Shown here: in pieces, positions 53,055 through 64,000 of the stretch
How the letters are laid out: each line of letters opens with the position of its first letter
How positions within the stretch are numbered: position 1 is the stretch's first letter
Origin: Epiperipatus broadwayi
Taxonomy: Eukaryota > Onychophora > Udeonychophora > Euonychophora > Peripatidae
DNA: 64,000 nucleotides
Assembly: GCA_028023455.1 (NCBI GenBank)
Contig: JAQFVV010006221.1
Location: forward strand, 6,925,011-6,989,010
Reading direction: 5' to 3'
Translations under genes and position numbers: made by a program
The notes under the pieces: generated by a model
Told to the model about the DNA's origin: nothing
The model's database searches: none
What the model saw: the letters and a program-made list of their open reading frames with translations, nothing else

Positions 53055-53269
53055 TTACCCTTACTCCAGAAAAGAGGTTACTATGTTTTACACATAATCT
53101 CATAATTTTTCAGGGCACTGTCTTTTACATTGGGGCTTGGCTGATCTATGTTCTGTTAGTTCCATGGATACTTCATCAAGCACTATGTCAACTATTTCTT
53201 GTTTTTCGCAGGTTTTGGTCATTTCTTCTCTATCAGTCCATCATAGTGCTGCTGAAAACTGGATGTCTT

Positions 53270-54480
53270 TTATGACTCATTTGGCAGACATGTTTTATAT
53301 GTCTGATATTCTGGTCCATTCTGTGTTTGAATGTTAACTATTTGTTTAGATAGTTTGATGGTAATTATCTCTTCAATCCATTTATTTTTGATCAGATCAC
53401 ATATCCAAACTTTATCACTTATTTTATATATATTGTCTTCACAGTCCACTTTTGGAAGTAACATTGCTAGTTTTATATGCAATTTCCAATTCATCAGCAA
53501 CTCACCTGGAGATTTACCTGTAACCATTGACTGTGTGGAATGTTGATTTAGCATAGCATCATATAAAGCTTCTTTTATGTTATTATTATTAGTTCTTCTC
53601 AGAGTCTTTTTTATTTATTGAACAGCTTTCTCAGCCAAGTCATTTGATTCAAGATGGTATGATGTGCCCAGATATGTTTGATTCCTTTATTTTTGAAGAA
53701 ATTTTCAATTTCTTGAGCAGTGAATCCAGTGCCCTTATGAGAAACCAATTATTTCTGGTAATGTGTGACATGAAAAAACTGCATTTAAACTTTGTATGGT
53801 TTCACTAGCTCTTGTATTTTTCATGATGCAATACTCCACCCATATGGAATATGCATCTATGACTATGAAAAGTATTTTCCCATTGATTGGACCTGAATTG
53901 TCCATGTGAAGCCTCTGCCATGGTTTAGTTGCTTTAGGCTATGGTATATATTCCACAGGTTTCATCCTCATTTCAGACTGACAATATATTTGACCATCAG
54001 ACATAGCTACATATTAAAGCTTTTGTGCATACAATTCCTGAATGATCTTCATGCAATAGTCTTAAAACCTTTTATCTACTCTCTGTTGGTATTGCTACCC
54101 TATTACCTGTTAATGCACAACCTTTACTGACTGATAACTTGTCATGATTTGTCCAAAGAGCAAGCACTAGGCATTGTGGTTTCTTAGGTGGTCAACCTTT
54201 CTAATCCAGTCTATCAGCAACTGGTCCCCTTTATTGATTTCTGTCCATTTTGCTACCGTCTCTGGATTTCTAGACAAAACATCTGCATGTGGAATCTCTT
54301 TTCCCCTTTTTATATGATAGCTGGTAATCATATGATGATAATATATTTCTCTGCCATAACATACATGTACTCAAATGATCAGGTGCTAGCTTATCATTTG
54401 CTAATATTCCCAATAATGGCTTGTGATCTGTTACTATGTGAAGAGATCTACTGAATATATATTGGTGAAATTTTATTCAG
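53270..54480 (-). pseudogene. Integrase remnant
   Basis: The frame at 53270-53554 reads HSTQSMVTGKSPGELLMNWK, then DKVWICDLIKNKWIEEIITI and PEYQTYKTCLPNES, matching the integrase core end and C-terminal domain. Upstream (53560-54480, broken frames) come residues like HLESNDLAEKAVQ (about 53655-53620) and the core region. 54230-54300 corresponds to the zinc-finger-to-core part. The catalytic region is too decayed to call residues. Confidence 0.7.
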
Positions 54481-56200
54481 CTGAACAATAACAGCCAAGG
54501 CCTCTTTATCAATCAGGTTATAGTTTCTTTCAACTTTAGAAATAGTCCTTAATGCGTAGGCTATGGGTCAATTCTCATTATAACATGGATTAAGGGTCTG
54601 TTGTTAAATGCACTTTGAGATTATTATCAAAATGAACAAGTAATTTGTCCAAGGACAGCAAGGCTTTAGTTCATATAAAAGCTTCCTCATGTTTTTTTAA
54701 CCATTGACATTTTTTAATTTTCTTTAATAATTCATACAGAAGGTTTGCTACTTTAGCCTTACTCTGTAGAAAGAGTTTGAAATAGTTTATCAAACCCAGA
54801 AATGTCTGGAGTTCTTTAATGTTTCTTGGTTTAGCTGCATTTTCCATGGCTTTTACTTTTCTCGGATGATGGTTACTTATCCTTGTCCAAGATTATATAC
54901 CTTAGGAATATTAATTCCTTCATATACTACATGCTTTTCTGAGCAATTAATTTGACTCTGAATCTCTGCAATTTCTCACATATCTTAAACAATCTTTGAT
55001 GAAGCATCTTTTCTGACCATGCTGTTATAATATAAGTATGTCATCAAAGTAAAGTATTATGCCATATCTCATGCCCTCAACCTGGATGCTGAGCCATTTA
55101 CTATGGTGAGACCAAATCCAGTATAATTAACAGAACTGCTCAACATAGATATATATATACAATAGAGCACAGAAAAATAATGATAATTCATCAATATTTT
55201 TAGAACCTTCAAAAAAGACTGGTCATAGATTTGAACCATCTAACCCAAAAATAGTGTGAAAAACGACAGCAAGTGGAAAATTAGAGAGGCATATTTTATT
55301 ACTGTTAATAAAAACTCCACCAACAGATATGACACCTGCTTCGATATTTCCAAATGCTGGACTACATAAAGAATTTGCATGTATTTTGCATATTGTCATT
55401 AACACTTTCTGCACTTTATTATTATTGCTACGAATATGAGGCAACTCGTCTTGAAAGCGCTAAGCTGCCGATTATTTTATAATCTTATAAATTTGTACTC
55501 ATTATAGTTTCTTTCTCCAGCGCATCACATGCTCCTAATTTTATTTAACTATAATAAAGCATTTATTTTGCTTGAAATATGTTCAATACCATTGAAATAC
55601 TGAACCGTAGCTGATTGCATTTTAAATAATCCCATAGGTTAATATTTCCGCTGACTTATCTGTCACTGATATTTAGTGAAAAGAAATATTTAGATCAATT
55701 TTTGCAAAATGTGATGTGGTTTGTAGACTAGTCAATACCTCTCTCATATTAGGTTCTGGATATGTCACATTATTTAAATATTTATTTACTGCTACTCTAT
55801 AATTTTCACATATTCATATTTAACCATTGAGTTTTATTATTACAACTATAAATATGGGGCAGTCTGACATTTCTACTGGTGTCAATATGCCCTTATTGAC
55901 CAATTCTTGAATTTTCCTCTCAACTTTTGTTTTGTGGCAAATGAGATTTTTCATGATTCACACACAACTGGACATGCATTTTAGTTCTAGTGATAACAGT
56001 GTCCAAAATAGGTAGAATATTATATTTTAGCAAGACTGTTTGTAATCCTGATATTACTTCTTTGGATTAAAGACTTGTTTTGTCAGTCCATCATTATGAT
56101 CAATCCTCAATATTCTTTTAGCAGGAAATGTATTTTGTTGGGCTTGTTGCAGTTCATTTTACTATATCTATATGTTGGGGCATACATTATTTCTGCTTAA
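54480..56200 (-). pseudogene. Reverse transcriptase and RNase H remnant
   Basis: ILYFDDILIL at 55028-55060 is the RT catalytic YxDD box. Upstream are LTPVEMSDCPIFIVVI-like residues (about 55890-55840; normally I-PV--S-W--PIV-V-K) and the finger region. Downstream are PRKVKAMENAAKPRNIKELQ then FLGLINYFKLFLQS (54860-54770), the usual K--A----P-P----L-SFLG---YYR-F, then LLKKIKKCQWLKKHEEAF, entering RNase H. Stops are frequent. Confidence 0.78.
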
Positions 56201-56330
56201 CTTTGTACTATGTTCCAGCATAGCATTTTTCTTGTCTGGAAACTTATATCACGAGGCCCATGGTCAGCTTACTTCTAAGAGCTTATACTCAATCATTCTG
56301 TAACTTTATTTGAAAAATATACTAAAATGT

Positions 56331-56902
56331 AAGTTAATTCATTGTCTTCTTATTATCAATATCAATGTCCAAAATTAAAATCAGCTGATAATCCTATAGT
56401 CAGTGCTGTAGAATTCTTCTTTATTTCTGGCCTCATTCCCATCAAGGGTGTTATTTATCAGATGAGTTAATTATATCATTCTGTTAAAACAATATGTTAG
56501 TTTTTTTTATAAATTTTTTTTCTTTTATGCTTAGCCATAATTTTTTAATAATTCACAGCACCTTTTAAAGTTTTCAATACCATAAATATACCCTTGACTT
56601 ATATGTTTGAAAATATGTTATTAAATAAACCAACTATTATTTTACATAATACATCTTAGTGCTCAAAAATAATTCATTATTCCCTCCATAATTAAATTAC
56701 TATATAATATTTTTGAATCAACTGTGAGTATATATTATAAAAAAATAAATAGGTCTTATTTAATTTTTTAAATTAAATTTATACAACCATGAATAATTTT
56801 AACAGTATCACAATCTTATTGTCTCAGACTAAGGTTTAAACAACTGCTGTGAATTAGTATACAAGCTACAGAAACCAATTCATATCTGTGTAATGACCTT
56901 TA
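56331..56902. other. Intron sequence
   Basis: No feature recognised. Confidence 0.4.
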
Positions 56903-56903
56903 A

Positions 56904-56938
<35 letters not shown>

Positions 56939-56952
56939 GAGAGAGAGAGAGA
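56903..56952 (+). repeat. (CA)n(TA)n(GA)n compound microsatellite
   Basis: About 12 CA, 6 TA and 7 GA units in direct succession. Confidence 0.95.
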
Positions 56953-57617
56953 ACATGCTATAGATTGTTTGCATTCATCTAATTTTTTATATTGTATTTT
57001 ATACATAACGTTGTGATCCCACACCAGTAGCATCCCTAGTTTTTATTTATTTTACTGACTTGTTTAAAACTTTTTTATTTTACCAGATCTATATGGGTAT
57101 TGTGATTTAATTCTCAGTGATCACAATATGTCATATTTACATATTGTAATAAATGCTTTTACAGTTAAAATTGAAATGAAAACAGGATTTAGGAACACCA
57201 TGTGGAAAACTTCAGTCACAAGAGAATTTCTTATCATTAGAACCAAATAAATCAGTTTTCTGCAAGTGTTTTAAAAGATTAATTCACATATGTATAAAAA
57301 TTCTTCACAAAAATGTACAGTTGATTTTTCAATGCAATCTCCTTCATTCCTCTTAAAACTGAAACCTTCTTGGGAACTGGTGTGAACATTTTTAAAAGTA
57401 ATGAGTGTATTTATTTTATATTCATCATTTTTTAATCTTCTCACATATTTTTACTTAGACAAAGAGACCTTTGGAGTCAGTTTACAAGTTTGATTTAATC
57501 TTTTTTCATCTGTGATTGGTATAATTTCTAAGAACATCAAAAAAAAAAAAAAGCAATAACAAATAAACATATATTCTCACTATTATTTTCATAACTGTTC
57601 TCAAGAACATATCAGTC

Positions 57618-57653
57618 CTGAGGAGGACGAATGATATTTGATCAAAATGTTGG
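57618..57653 (+). other. Weak hammerhead-like or Penelope-tail motif
   Basis: CUGAGGA, a poorly pairing spacer, then AAAAUGUUGGC. This resembles the widespread repeat motif CUGAUGA...GAAACGUUGG in a mutated form. The stem II pairing is weak, so I give it only as a possible relic. Confidence 0.3.
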
Positions 57654-57961
57654 CTTTCCATTTATCTGATTGGTTTTGCTTATGGAAAAAAGGGAAAATT
57701 CTCACTATCATTGGGAACTTCTACGTAATGTTATTTTACTTATGCCCTTTATAAAAATTTATAGTGTAACTAAAATAAAATTATTTTTTTACTATATTTA
57801 TATAGGGTTATATAGTTAAAAATTTAGAAGCATACCATTGGTTACATATTGTAACTTAGGTGTACATGTACAAAAGTTTTAATTTTTCTTTATTCTAGCT
57901 TTATTTTTTATTCTTCATTATAATGGATTGTTCTTATATATAATTTAAAATATTTTATTAG

Positions 57962-58086
57962 ATGCAGCTCAACCAATTGCCAATGGGGCTATTTTCTATA
58001 GTAATGGGATACCATATACATATCATAATGGTATGGCCATTTTCCCTTCACCTGAAGCATATCAGATGGCAGCTGCACAACCTCAA
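57962..58086 (+). CDS. boule-like: Boule/DAZ-family exon (post-RRM segment)
   Basis: A 125-bp exon between an acceptor (tattttattag) and a donor GTTAGT (58087). Read in the frame set by the upstream microexon it gives 42 residues, including AIFYSNGIPYTYHNGMAIF and PSPEAYQMAAAQPQ. The block PYTYHNG with a following aromatic/aliphatic residue and PE matches the conserved segment after the RRM in Boule proteins (human BOLL has GYPYTYHNGVAYFHTPE). Boule is a cytoplasmic germ-cell RNA-binding protein that controls translation of mRNAs needed for meiosis. Codon use is GC-richer than the flanks and the frame has no stop. The exon is 126 coding bases with the split codon, ending in phase 0. RRM exons and the C-terminal exons are not seen in the window. 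Confidence 0.85.
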
Positions 58087-58257
58087 GTTAGTAATATATA
58101 TATATATGCCCACATTCACATACAGACATAAAATTGTATTTATATAATGTTTATTTTAGTGGATAAACAATTTTATTGTTATCTTAGTTTCATTTTATAA
58201 GATTTAAAAATTATAAATATTTAGCATTTTTTGTCAGTGAAAAAGTGAAAGGTATGG
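58087..58257. other. Start of the next Boule intron
   Basis: Donor GTTAGTAATATATA followed by AT-rich DNA. Confidence 0.6.
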
Positions 58258-58410
58258 TAAAGAAATGCTTATTTGTGATATCCAATGAAGTTTTTGTTTT
58301 GAAAAATATTCTCCATACTTGATATTTACTTTCTTTTATATAGTAAAGAAGTGCTTATTTGTGATATCCAATGAAGTTCTTGTTTTTGAAAAATATTCTC
58401 TATACTTTCC
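58258..58410 (+). repeat. 86-bp tandem duplication
   Basis: gcttatttgtgatatccaat and neighbouring sequence occur twice with a period of 86 bp and few differences. Confidence 0.88.
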
Positions 58411-58894
58411 TTGATTATTTTAATGTAGATGAGTGTAGAATTCTTTATTGTAGGACTAATTAGTTAAATTTATTATGTTTTAATGTTAATTTGTGATATA
58501 TTTCAAAGATTTTGCAAGTATTTATATATCCAATCTTTAAAAGATTTTGATTCTAGCTTTTTGAAAAAAATAAAATTGCAAGCTGATGGAATTAACATTG
58601 ATGTTCAAGTTGGTAGTTATAGAAATAATCATTTATTATAAATATTATTTAAATATGATCTATGAATTATTCAGTTGTATCATTTTTAAGCCACAATTTT
58701 TGATTATAATTAAAATTCTTATTGTTAGGACATGGCTTTTATTTTACTATATTGTTTTGTTGTTTAAGATTTTATTGAGCTTTATTGTAATTCATATTAG
58801 ATGTGTTATCATTTTTAAGAACTTGTAATGTTCCATTACAATATAAATACATGTTTAATGTATTCATTTAGCAAAATGTCTGTTTAAAAAAGTA

Positions 58895-58995
58895 AATGTA
58901 TATATATTCTGTAAATATTTATGTTACATAAATATGTAAATATATTCTGTAAGTATATATGTTATATAAGTATGTATATTCTGTAAATATTGATG
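58895..58995 (+). repeat. Short minisatellite
   Basis: Three copies of a unit near 33 bp containing tattctgtaa and a TATGTTA-type core. Confidence 0.7.
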
Positions 58996-59069
58996 CATAT
59001 GAATATAATGTTATTAATTATTTTATCATTATAAAATTTATATACATTAACAATGACAAATCAAAATAA

Positions 59070-59343
59070 AATTAAAAAAATAATATTCAAAGAATTAAAA
59101 AACTGAAATTGAACTGGACTGGACATATTGCCAAAAGCTATCACAATAGTCAGAAAACTGTAACTTAAGGATTGTAGGAGATTTAGAAAGAAATTACATA
59201 TAAGATGAGCAATGAGCTAGGGGAAAATTTTGGAGTTATGTGGGGGGAAAAATTCCAAGTTAAAGAAACTGGATTGGTAGTTGAAAATAAATATATAAAA
59301 AATGTATTTTTAAAATAAATGTCAAATTGAAAAAAAAAAAAAA
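59070..59343 (+). pseudogene. RTE-type LINE 3' fragment
   Basis: Frame-shifted reading gives LNWTGHIAKSYHNSQKTVT, then YKMSNELGENFGVMW, equivalent to the W-GH-AR--D-RW---V and R-RW-DE------W-R region near the C-terminus of RTE-type LINEs. It ends in an A-run (59330-59343). Strongly 5'-truncated, as is usual for LINE copies. Confidence 0.65.
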
Positions 59344-59739
59344 CCTTTTAATATTTTTAAATAATATATTTTATCAATAAATATTTATACCATGTATCTA
59401 CATATGAAATCATTTGTTGATTAATAAGAAATAAAGCAAAATAAATAATTATTTTTTGATTTGAATGATTTATAATAGAATCATATACTTATTAGATTTA
59501 ACACTACTCATTATTACATTGTCTTCTAAATAAGATTTATAAGAAGCAATTGATCATAATTAGTAAATTAGTAAAGTTAGTGATGGGCAGTCAAAAATCA
59601 GTCTTACTTGTCAAAAAATTATAAAATGTAAAATTTCAAACAATCTATGCCATGGAATCTTTATAACAGAAATGCTGACTTCATAATTAGTTGTTAATAA
59701 CACAGTTATCACTGAACAGGATTAAGCTAATGCATAAAA
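59344..59739. other. Intron sequence
   Basis: No feature recognised. Confidence 0.4.
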
Positions 59740-61922
59740 TTATTTAAGGCACATTAAAGAACATCAATCCTAGCCAGCCTTCAACTTACAATCCTTCTAA
59801 AATAGAAGTTGAAGTTTATAAAATTAAAATTTCTAACAAAGTAATAAACTAATAGGGAAACAAAAAAGTTTATGAAAACTAATATTGATCCAATGACTAA
59901 TGATAACATGAATTAAGAATAGCATCAAAATACTGAACAAAGCTGATTACTATAGTTAAAGTTCATAACTGGAAAAGCCAAACTACTATAAGTCAGATGA
60001 TGGCTTTCAGAAGTACATCATCTTTTTCAGAAGTCTAATGTGAGAACTTTTTCTATCAACATGGACACAGTAGTCATCAACAGAGTATACTAGTTCTGAG
60101 GAAGCTGTTCATAAAGCATTTATATCAGAATTGCAAACAGTGCCAAGTAGCTTTCCAAAGAGATTATTTTTGAAAATTAATTTTGATTTAATCTTATCTA
60201 AATGAGCAAAATAAGTTAGGCTATGATTCAGAATTATGCTTAAATAGCATGGGATAAGGTTGTATTTTAATCTGTTATTGCAAAAGGTTATATTCAGATT
60301 ACAAGATGATTCCTGGCTGTTTAGAAGAAGTTGACTATACTGTCTTCATTGGATTAGGAAAAAAACTCAATATTTGAAAAGATTTTCAATTCTTTTATAT
60401 CATCATTGACAGACTTTTCTATTCTAGAAAATATTATTTTTTTAGGAAGTCAAAGCAATATCATTAGCTTCTATTTTTGGAAGATCACTGATGAACATAT
60501 TAAATTAAATAGATAAGAGAACTGAACTCCAAGGAAGACTATTATGTAAAATTTTGTATGTACTATAGTTATCATTTAGTGTCACTTGACTTTTTCTATT
60601 CGAGACCATTTTGCCAAGTAAATTAACGTTTTTTCTGCTTTTAAGAATTTTGGAAATTTTTAGAAGACCATCATTTTCCCAACAAAATCAAATGCTGAAG
60701 TTAGATAAATAATAATGATGACTTTTATTATAAACATATTTAGAGTACAGTGGTGTCACAAACTACACTGCTGCAGCAGTTTTTAATTGATTTTAAAAGC
60801 CTTCTTTGACATGAATTGTTATAGATCCAGAAGCTTCTTCCTAGCCTAAATTTAGATTGTTCTCTAGTTAGATGACTTTCGACAATTAATAAAATTCTTG
60901 TTATTCTGATTTTTTAATAAAGTTTTGTAGGGAATACATAATTATGATATTGAGCAGTAATTGTTTAGATAATTACTAGGTTTATTTGATTTTAAGACTG
61001 CTACAGTTTTGCTTTTATGCAAAATTTTTGAAATAGTTTCTATATGAATAATGTTACTGAACAGTTTTTCCAGTCATACTTTGGCTTTAGTGCAAATTTT
61101 TTTTAAAAGCTCAGGAAATAAGTTACATGCTCCTAGGATCCTTACTAATTTAAGACAATCATATAACCATCATGAAAAAGAACATCACTTTAATGATGCT
61201 TTTTTGTTATTCTGTCAATCTTGAATTTAGATGTCTGGCATATAAGATTGGGGCATTCTCTTTAGCAGTAACATTACTATTTATTTTAGAGGTACCTTTA
61301 CATTCACAAAGCTTTCATAAGATGACCAAGCCTTCAGTTAGATCTTATAAAATTTTACTTTTCAATGATTCCTTTTCATGTTTATTTTCTGGCATCAAGT
61401 TTATCAGTGATTTGCATGTCATTAGTAGTCAAAAGTTGACTATGTAGATCACTTCTGGTTTTGTCCCAACTTGGAATAAATTTCATTACCCACAAGGAAT
61501 CAACTATCTGGCAGCTATGACTTTATTAAATTTATCATAAGAAGAGGGTATTGAAGAGATTTTATTAATATTTTCTTTAAGATATCCATTATATAGATTT
61601 CAATTAGCTTTTCTAAAATTTTATTTTAGAACAGGATGACTTTCCAATACATGATTGTGAATTGGTATATGTTGTCTATAGGGAAGTGATCAAATACCAT
61701 TAGCCCAGCAAGTAATGATCAAACATTTTTTGTCAACACAAAACATAAACCAGAGTCTGTTTATGTTCCTCATCTGCTTGATTGAATTTCCTTAGTATTG
61801 TAGAATAATTGTATGTTGTTTAAATCCATTTACTCTAAACATTGTCCAACCTGCTTTGATCCTTGATTACATATTTCCAAAAATTATTATGAGTATTGAA
61901 ATATCCCATAATTATAGAAAGT

Positions 61923-62192
61923 ATATTCATATATATATATTTCTTATAATACTTCTTTCATATACATTTCAATGCAAACAATTTTTTTTCAAAAACTTCT
62001 TTATTTTAAAGCCAAGGAAGTTTGATAAGCTCTGATGAAGACTGCTGGACAGTCAAAACTATAAGGAAAATAAAGAAGTTTTTTTAAGAAAATTTGTTTG
62101 CATTGAAGTGTATATGAAAGAAATATTATAAGAAATATATATATATGAATATATGAAGAAATGCAAAAAAAGTAAAAGAGAAGAATACAAAA
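61923..62192. mobile_element. 270-bp inverted-repeat insertion with a decayed hammerhead
   Basis: It sits inside the LINE endonuclease, flanked by an exact 15-bp duplication ATAATTATAGAAAGT (61908-61922 and 62193-62207). Arms of about 85 bp (61923-62007 and 62075-62158) are near-perfect reverse complements. The centre holds a hammerhead-like motif at 62032-62058. A 15-bp target duplication is more like target-primed reverse transcription (LINE, Penelope) than a cut-and-paste transposon. Confidence 0.8.
62032..62058 (+). ncRNA. Decayed hammerhead-like motif
   Basis: CUGAUGA is followed by A, a perfect 5-bp stem GACUG-CUGGA-CAGUC, then AAAA where GAAA is required. Stem I pairing is not evident. 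The core G12 is lost, so it should be inactive. Confidence 0.45.
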
Positions 62193-62720
62193 ATAATTAT
62201 AGAAAGTGTAATAAAATCTTTCAATAGAAGGTAGGGCCAATTTGTATTGGGAGATTTGTAAATATTGCACACGTAAAAATTATCTATCTGAATTGTTTTA
62301 CAATATCATTTGAATTATGTTCTATGAAAGTTGTTTGCTTTACAAGGTAGTTTGAAGCAAAAGTAATTGTATTCTGTTCATAATTATATTCTATCAATAA
62401 CAATTGTAAATCCAGAAATTTAAAGAATATATGCATTATTATGAGAATGATTAATCTCCTGAAGAAGCATTATAGTATATCAATTTTGCCAAACAGTTAA
62501 TTTATAATCTCAAATTTTTGATTTTGATAAACCATCAATGTTGAATTGAAGCAATTTTAATGTATTTTATACATGAAGAGAAGATCGGCCCTATAGAATA
62601 TATATTTGTTAATTGAGGTGTTCTTTGATTGTCAACATTTTGCAGTATTTTTTTAATTTGAGAGCCTAGGGCTTCATTCTCCATAATTCTTCTAATCAGC
62701 TATCCCCCATAATGCCACTG

Positions 62721-64000
62721 GTATTCACATTAATAGTTTTTGATTCTACCAAGTTTTCATATTAATGTATTCTATTTATGGGTGGGCTGTGAAAAAGCTT
62801 TCATTCATTCTCCCAAACTCGTTGTAAAGAATCTTTGTTTCAAGAAAAGGGGATCTTTGATGAAAGAAATATTTTTACTTTTTTTTAATCATAAAAAATA
62901 TCTACTTAATTCAGTACATATCAAAGTATTTGCAAGTAAAAGAGTTTATATAAATGTGCTAAATTATATTTTCATGATATGGTCAAGCCATTTGAATTAT
63001 ATGGTAGTAATATTTGAGTAGGATAATATAATAGTTTAAGTAAATTAATCCATTTAATTACTGCCTTTGAAATATTAATTGATTCTCCAATGATTTTGAA
63101 TTTATTTATTTTCTCCACTATAAGACTTTAATTTTGTTTGATAAAATTTTATAATTTCCTTGTCTATCTGAATGAAATCATAATCAAACTTCAAATATGA
63201 GTGAAAGGATAGTAGACAGATGTTTTTCATATGTTAATGGATACCAATTTTTTGTAACTAGTGTTCATTAAGTGCTTCATGTGGAAGAAAAAATATTTGA
63301 GATTTTATTTTGAGAGGTGATATTTTCAATGATGTGGAGGCAATAGAAATCCAAGCTTGAATAGAGTGCAATTTATTGGATTATTTTAATGTTGTAAATA
63401 TAAATCAAGAGTTTGGATACACAAAACTAGGAAAATAGTCATTGATGAAATTGCTAATGGCACAGTCATCTAGAAAGAAATTTTTTGTTTTTTAATCCTT
63501 GAACAAAACTAGATATAATTAAGGATGCAATTAAGCTATGTCTCCATAGGCATTATAGTTTTCACTTTTTTCAGTTAGAAATCAAAAATATAATTGCATA
63601 CTGATCTATTCTTGAATAATTTATCCACCTCTTCCATATTATACTATATTTATGAAATAACAGCATATTCTGATTTCTGACAGATCTTTTAATATGTTAG
63701 GATTTTCTAATTTTGGTTCCACTTAAATAATACATGAATTTGAGGAGTTTGAAGAGAAATTCAGTCATTGTATAAATATTAGATTATGAATTTATCCCAT
63801 TTTCATTAACTGTTGTCCCTATTATTTCATATGGTTTTGCAGTTGAAATTAGAAGTCATCAATATTTTTGGATTTTTCTCAATCTTTTATTTCTGATTAA
63901 ATTGATTAGGAATCATCATTTTAATGCAGGGGCATTGATGGAAAGGTAAAATACATATTGAAGGGTATTAAAATATTTGACTTTTATCACCTAAAACAGA
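62721..64000. other. AT-rich DNA, no feature named
   Basis: No exon or named repeat. Some minus-strand stretches (63000-63500) have weak LINE-like character but nothing I can align with confidence. Confidence 0.35.

Larger units (their letters stand above)
52450..56330 (-). mobile_element. Ty3/gypsy remnant retaining RT
   Basis: Minus-strand pol in the order RT, RNase H, integrase, polypurine tract, LTR. It is the only Ty3/gypsy copy here with RT. No gag or 5' LTR was recognised beyond about 56.3 kb, so it appears 5'-truncated. Frames are broken throughout. It ends 1.6 kb before the Boule exon, in the opposite direction. Confidence 0.75.
59740..62720 (-). mobile_element. Jockey-like LINE, decayed, with nested insertion
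   Basis: Minus-strand ORF2 remains. Endonuclease: LLQFNIDGLSKSK near 62565-62525, MLLQETNHS near 62490, then NIYKSPNTNWP (62240-62205). After the insertion at 61923-62192 come FYNTKEIQSS then DSGLCFVLTK near 61800-61720 and DHFPIDN-YQFTI (61690-61650). RT: AVFV-near 60770, DGLLKISKIL (60670-60640), YSTYKILHNSLP-SSVL--I-FNMFI (60560-60490), then ANDIALTS in place of YADDIAL (60465-60440). Further RT/C-terminal sequence runs to about 59.95 kb. Stops are frequent; inactive. Confidence 0.78.

Overview
This window is very AT-rich, non-bacterial DNA: long stretches without open reading frames, GT..AG introns, abundant microsatellites, and nested retrotransposons and foldback elements. It looks like part of an animal genome. 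The only host gene I can support is a germline RNA-binding gene of the Boule/DAZ family. A 125-bp exon (57962-58086, +) encodes the conserved block after the RRM, including PYTYHNG. A 22-bp microexon (23610-23631, +) joins it in frame across a 34-kb intron. The RRM exons and later exons are not in the window. TTAGGG-type (CCCTAA) repeats at 41.73 kb fit many metazoans (molluscs, annelids, cnidarians, deuterostomes) better than arthropods, but I cannot name the lineage.

Layout. 1-6 kb: featureless AT-rich DNA. 6.05-6.42 kb: a MITE. 7.37-16.15 kb: one decayed + strand LINE broken by three insertions, namely an LTR retrotransposon (8093-10920, target duplication ATAGT), a small palindromic element (11114-11354), and a foldback tandem array between TTA microsatellites (about 13.1-15.2 kb). 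16.2-21.9 kb: mostly blank, with a GC-richer island of unknown type. 21.94-23.25 kb: a terminal-inverted-repeat (TIR) element. 23.6 kb: Boule microexon. 24.57-28.24 kb: a Ty3/gypsy element. 28.9-29.4 kb: LINE fragment. 30.54-35.60 kb: a minus-strand Ty3/gypsy element (duplication GATAC) whose 5' LTR is split by a second TIR element. 36.4-38.7 kb: unidentified, partly decayed coding. 41.08-42.18 kb: a third TIR element carrying telomere-like repeats. 42.9-47.2 kb: Ty3/gypsy remnants sharing LTRs. 47.2-50.5 kb: minus-strand RTE-type LINE. 52.4-56.3 kb: minus-strand Ty3/gypsy pol with its 3' LTR, the only copy here keeping reverse transcriptase. 57.96 kb: Boule exon. 59.07-59.34 kb: RTE tail. 59.7-62.7 kb: minus-strand Jockey-like LINE with a nested insertion.

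The most striking signal is a set of hammerhead-ribozyme (HHR) motifs in repeats. A type I hammerhead with an intact core lies on the minus strand at 47876-47940, in DNA inserted into the RTE LINE. Another hammerhead-like motif recurs once per 456-bp unit in the foldback array (13.3-15.1 kb), with an 11-bp stem I, a GUC cleavage site and a very short palindromic stem III. It recurs again in the 11.1-kb palindrome. More decayed versions lie at 62.03 kb, in an insertion with a 15-bp target duplication, and perhaps at 57.6 kb. This is the architecture of retrozymes, hammerhead satellite DNAs and Penelope-like element ends.

A second theme is that four of the five Ty3/gypsy copies have lost reverse transcriptase/RNase H while keeping gag and integrase ends and, in the best-preserved copies, paired LTRs, primer site and polypurine tract. 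They look like non-autonomous derivatives. All calls come from reading translations and alignments by eye; no database search was run.
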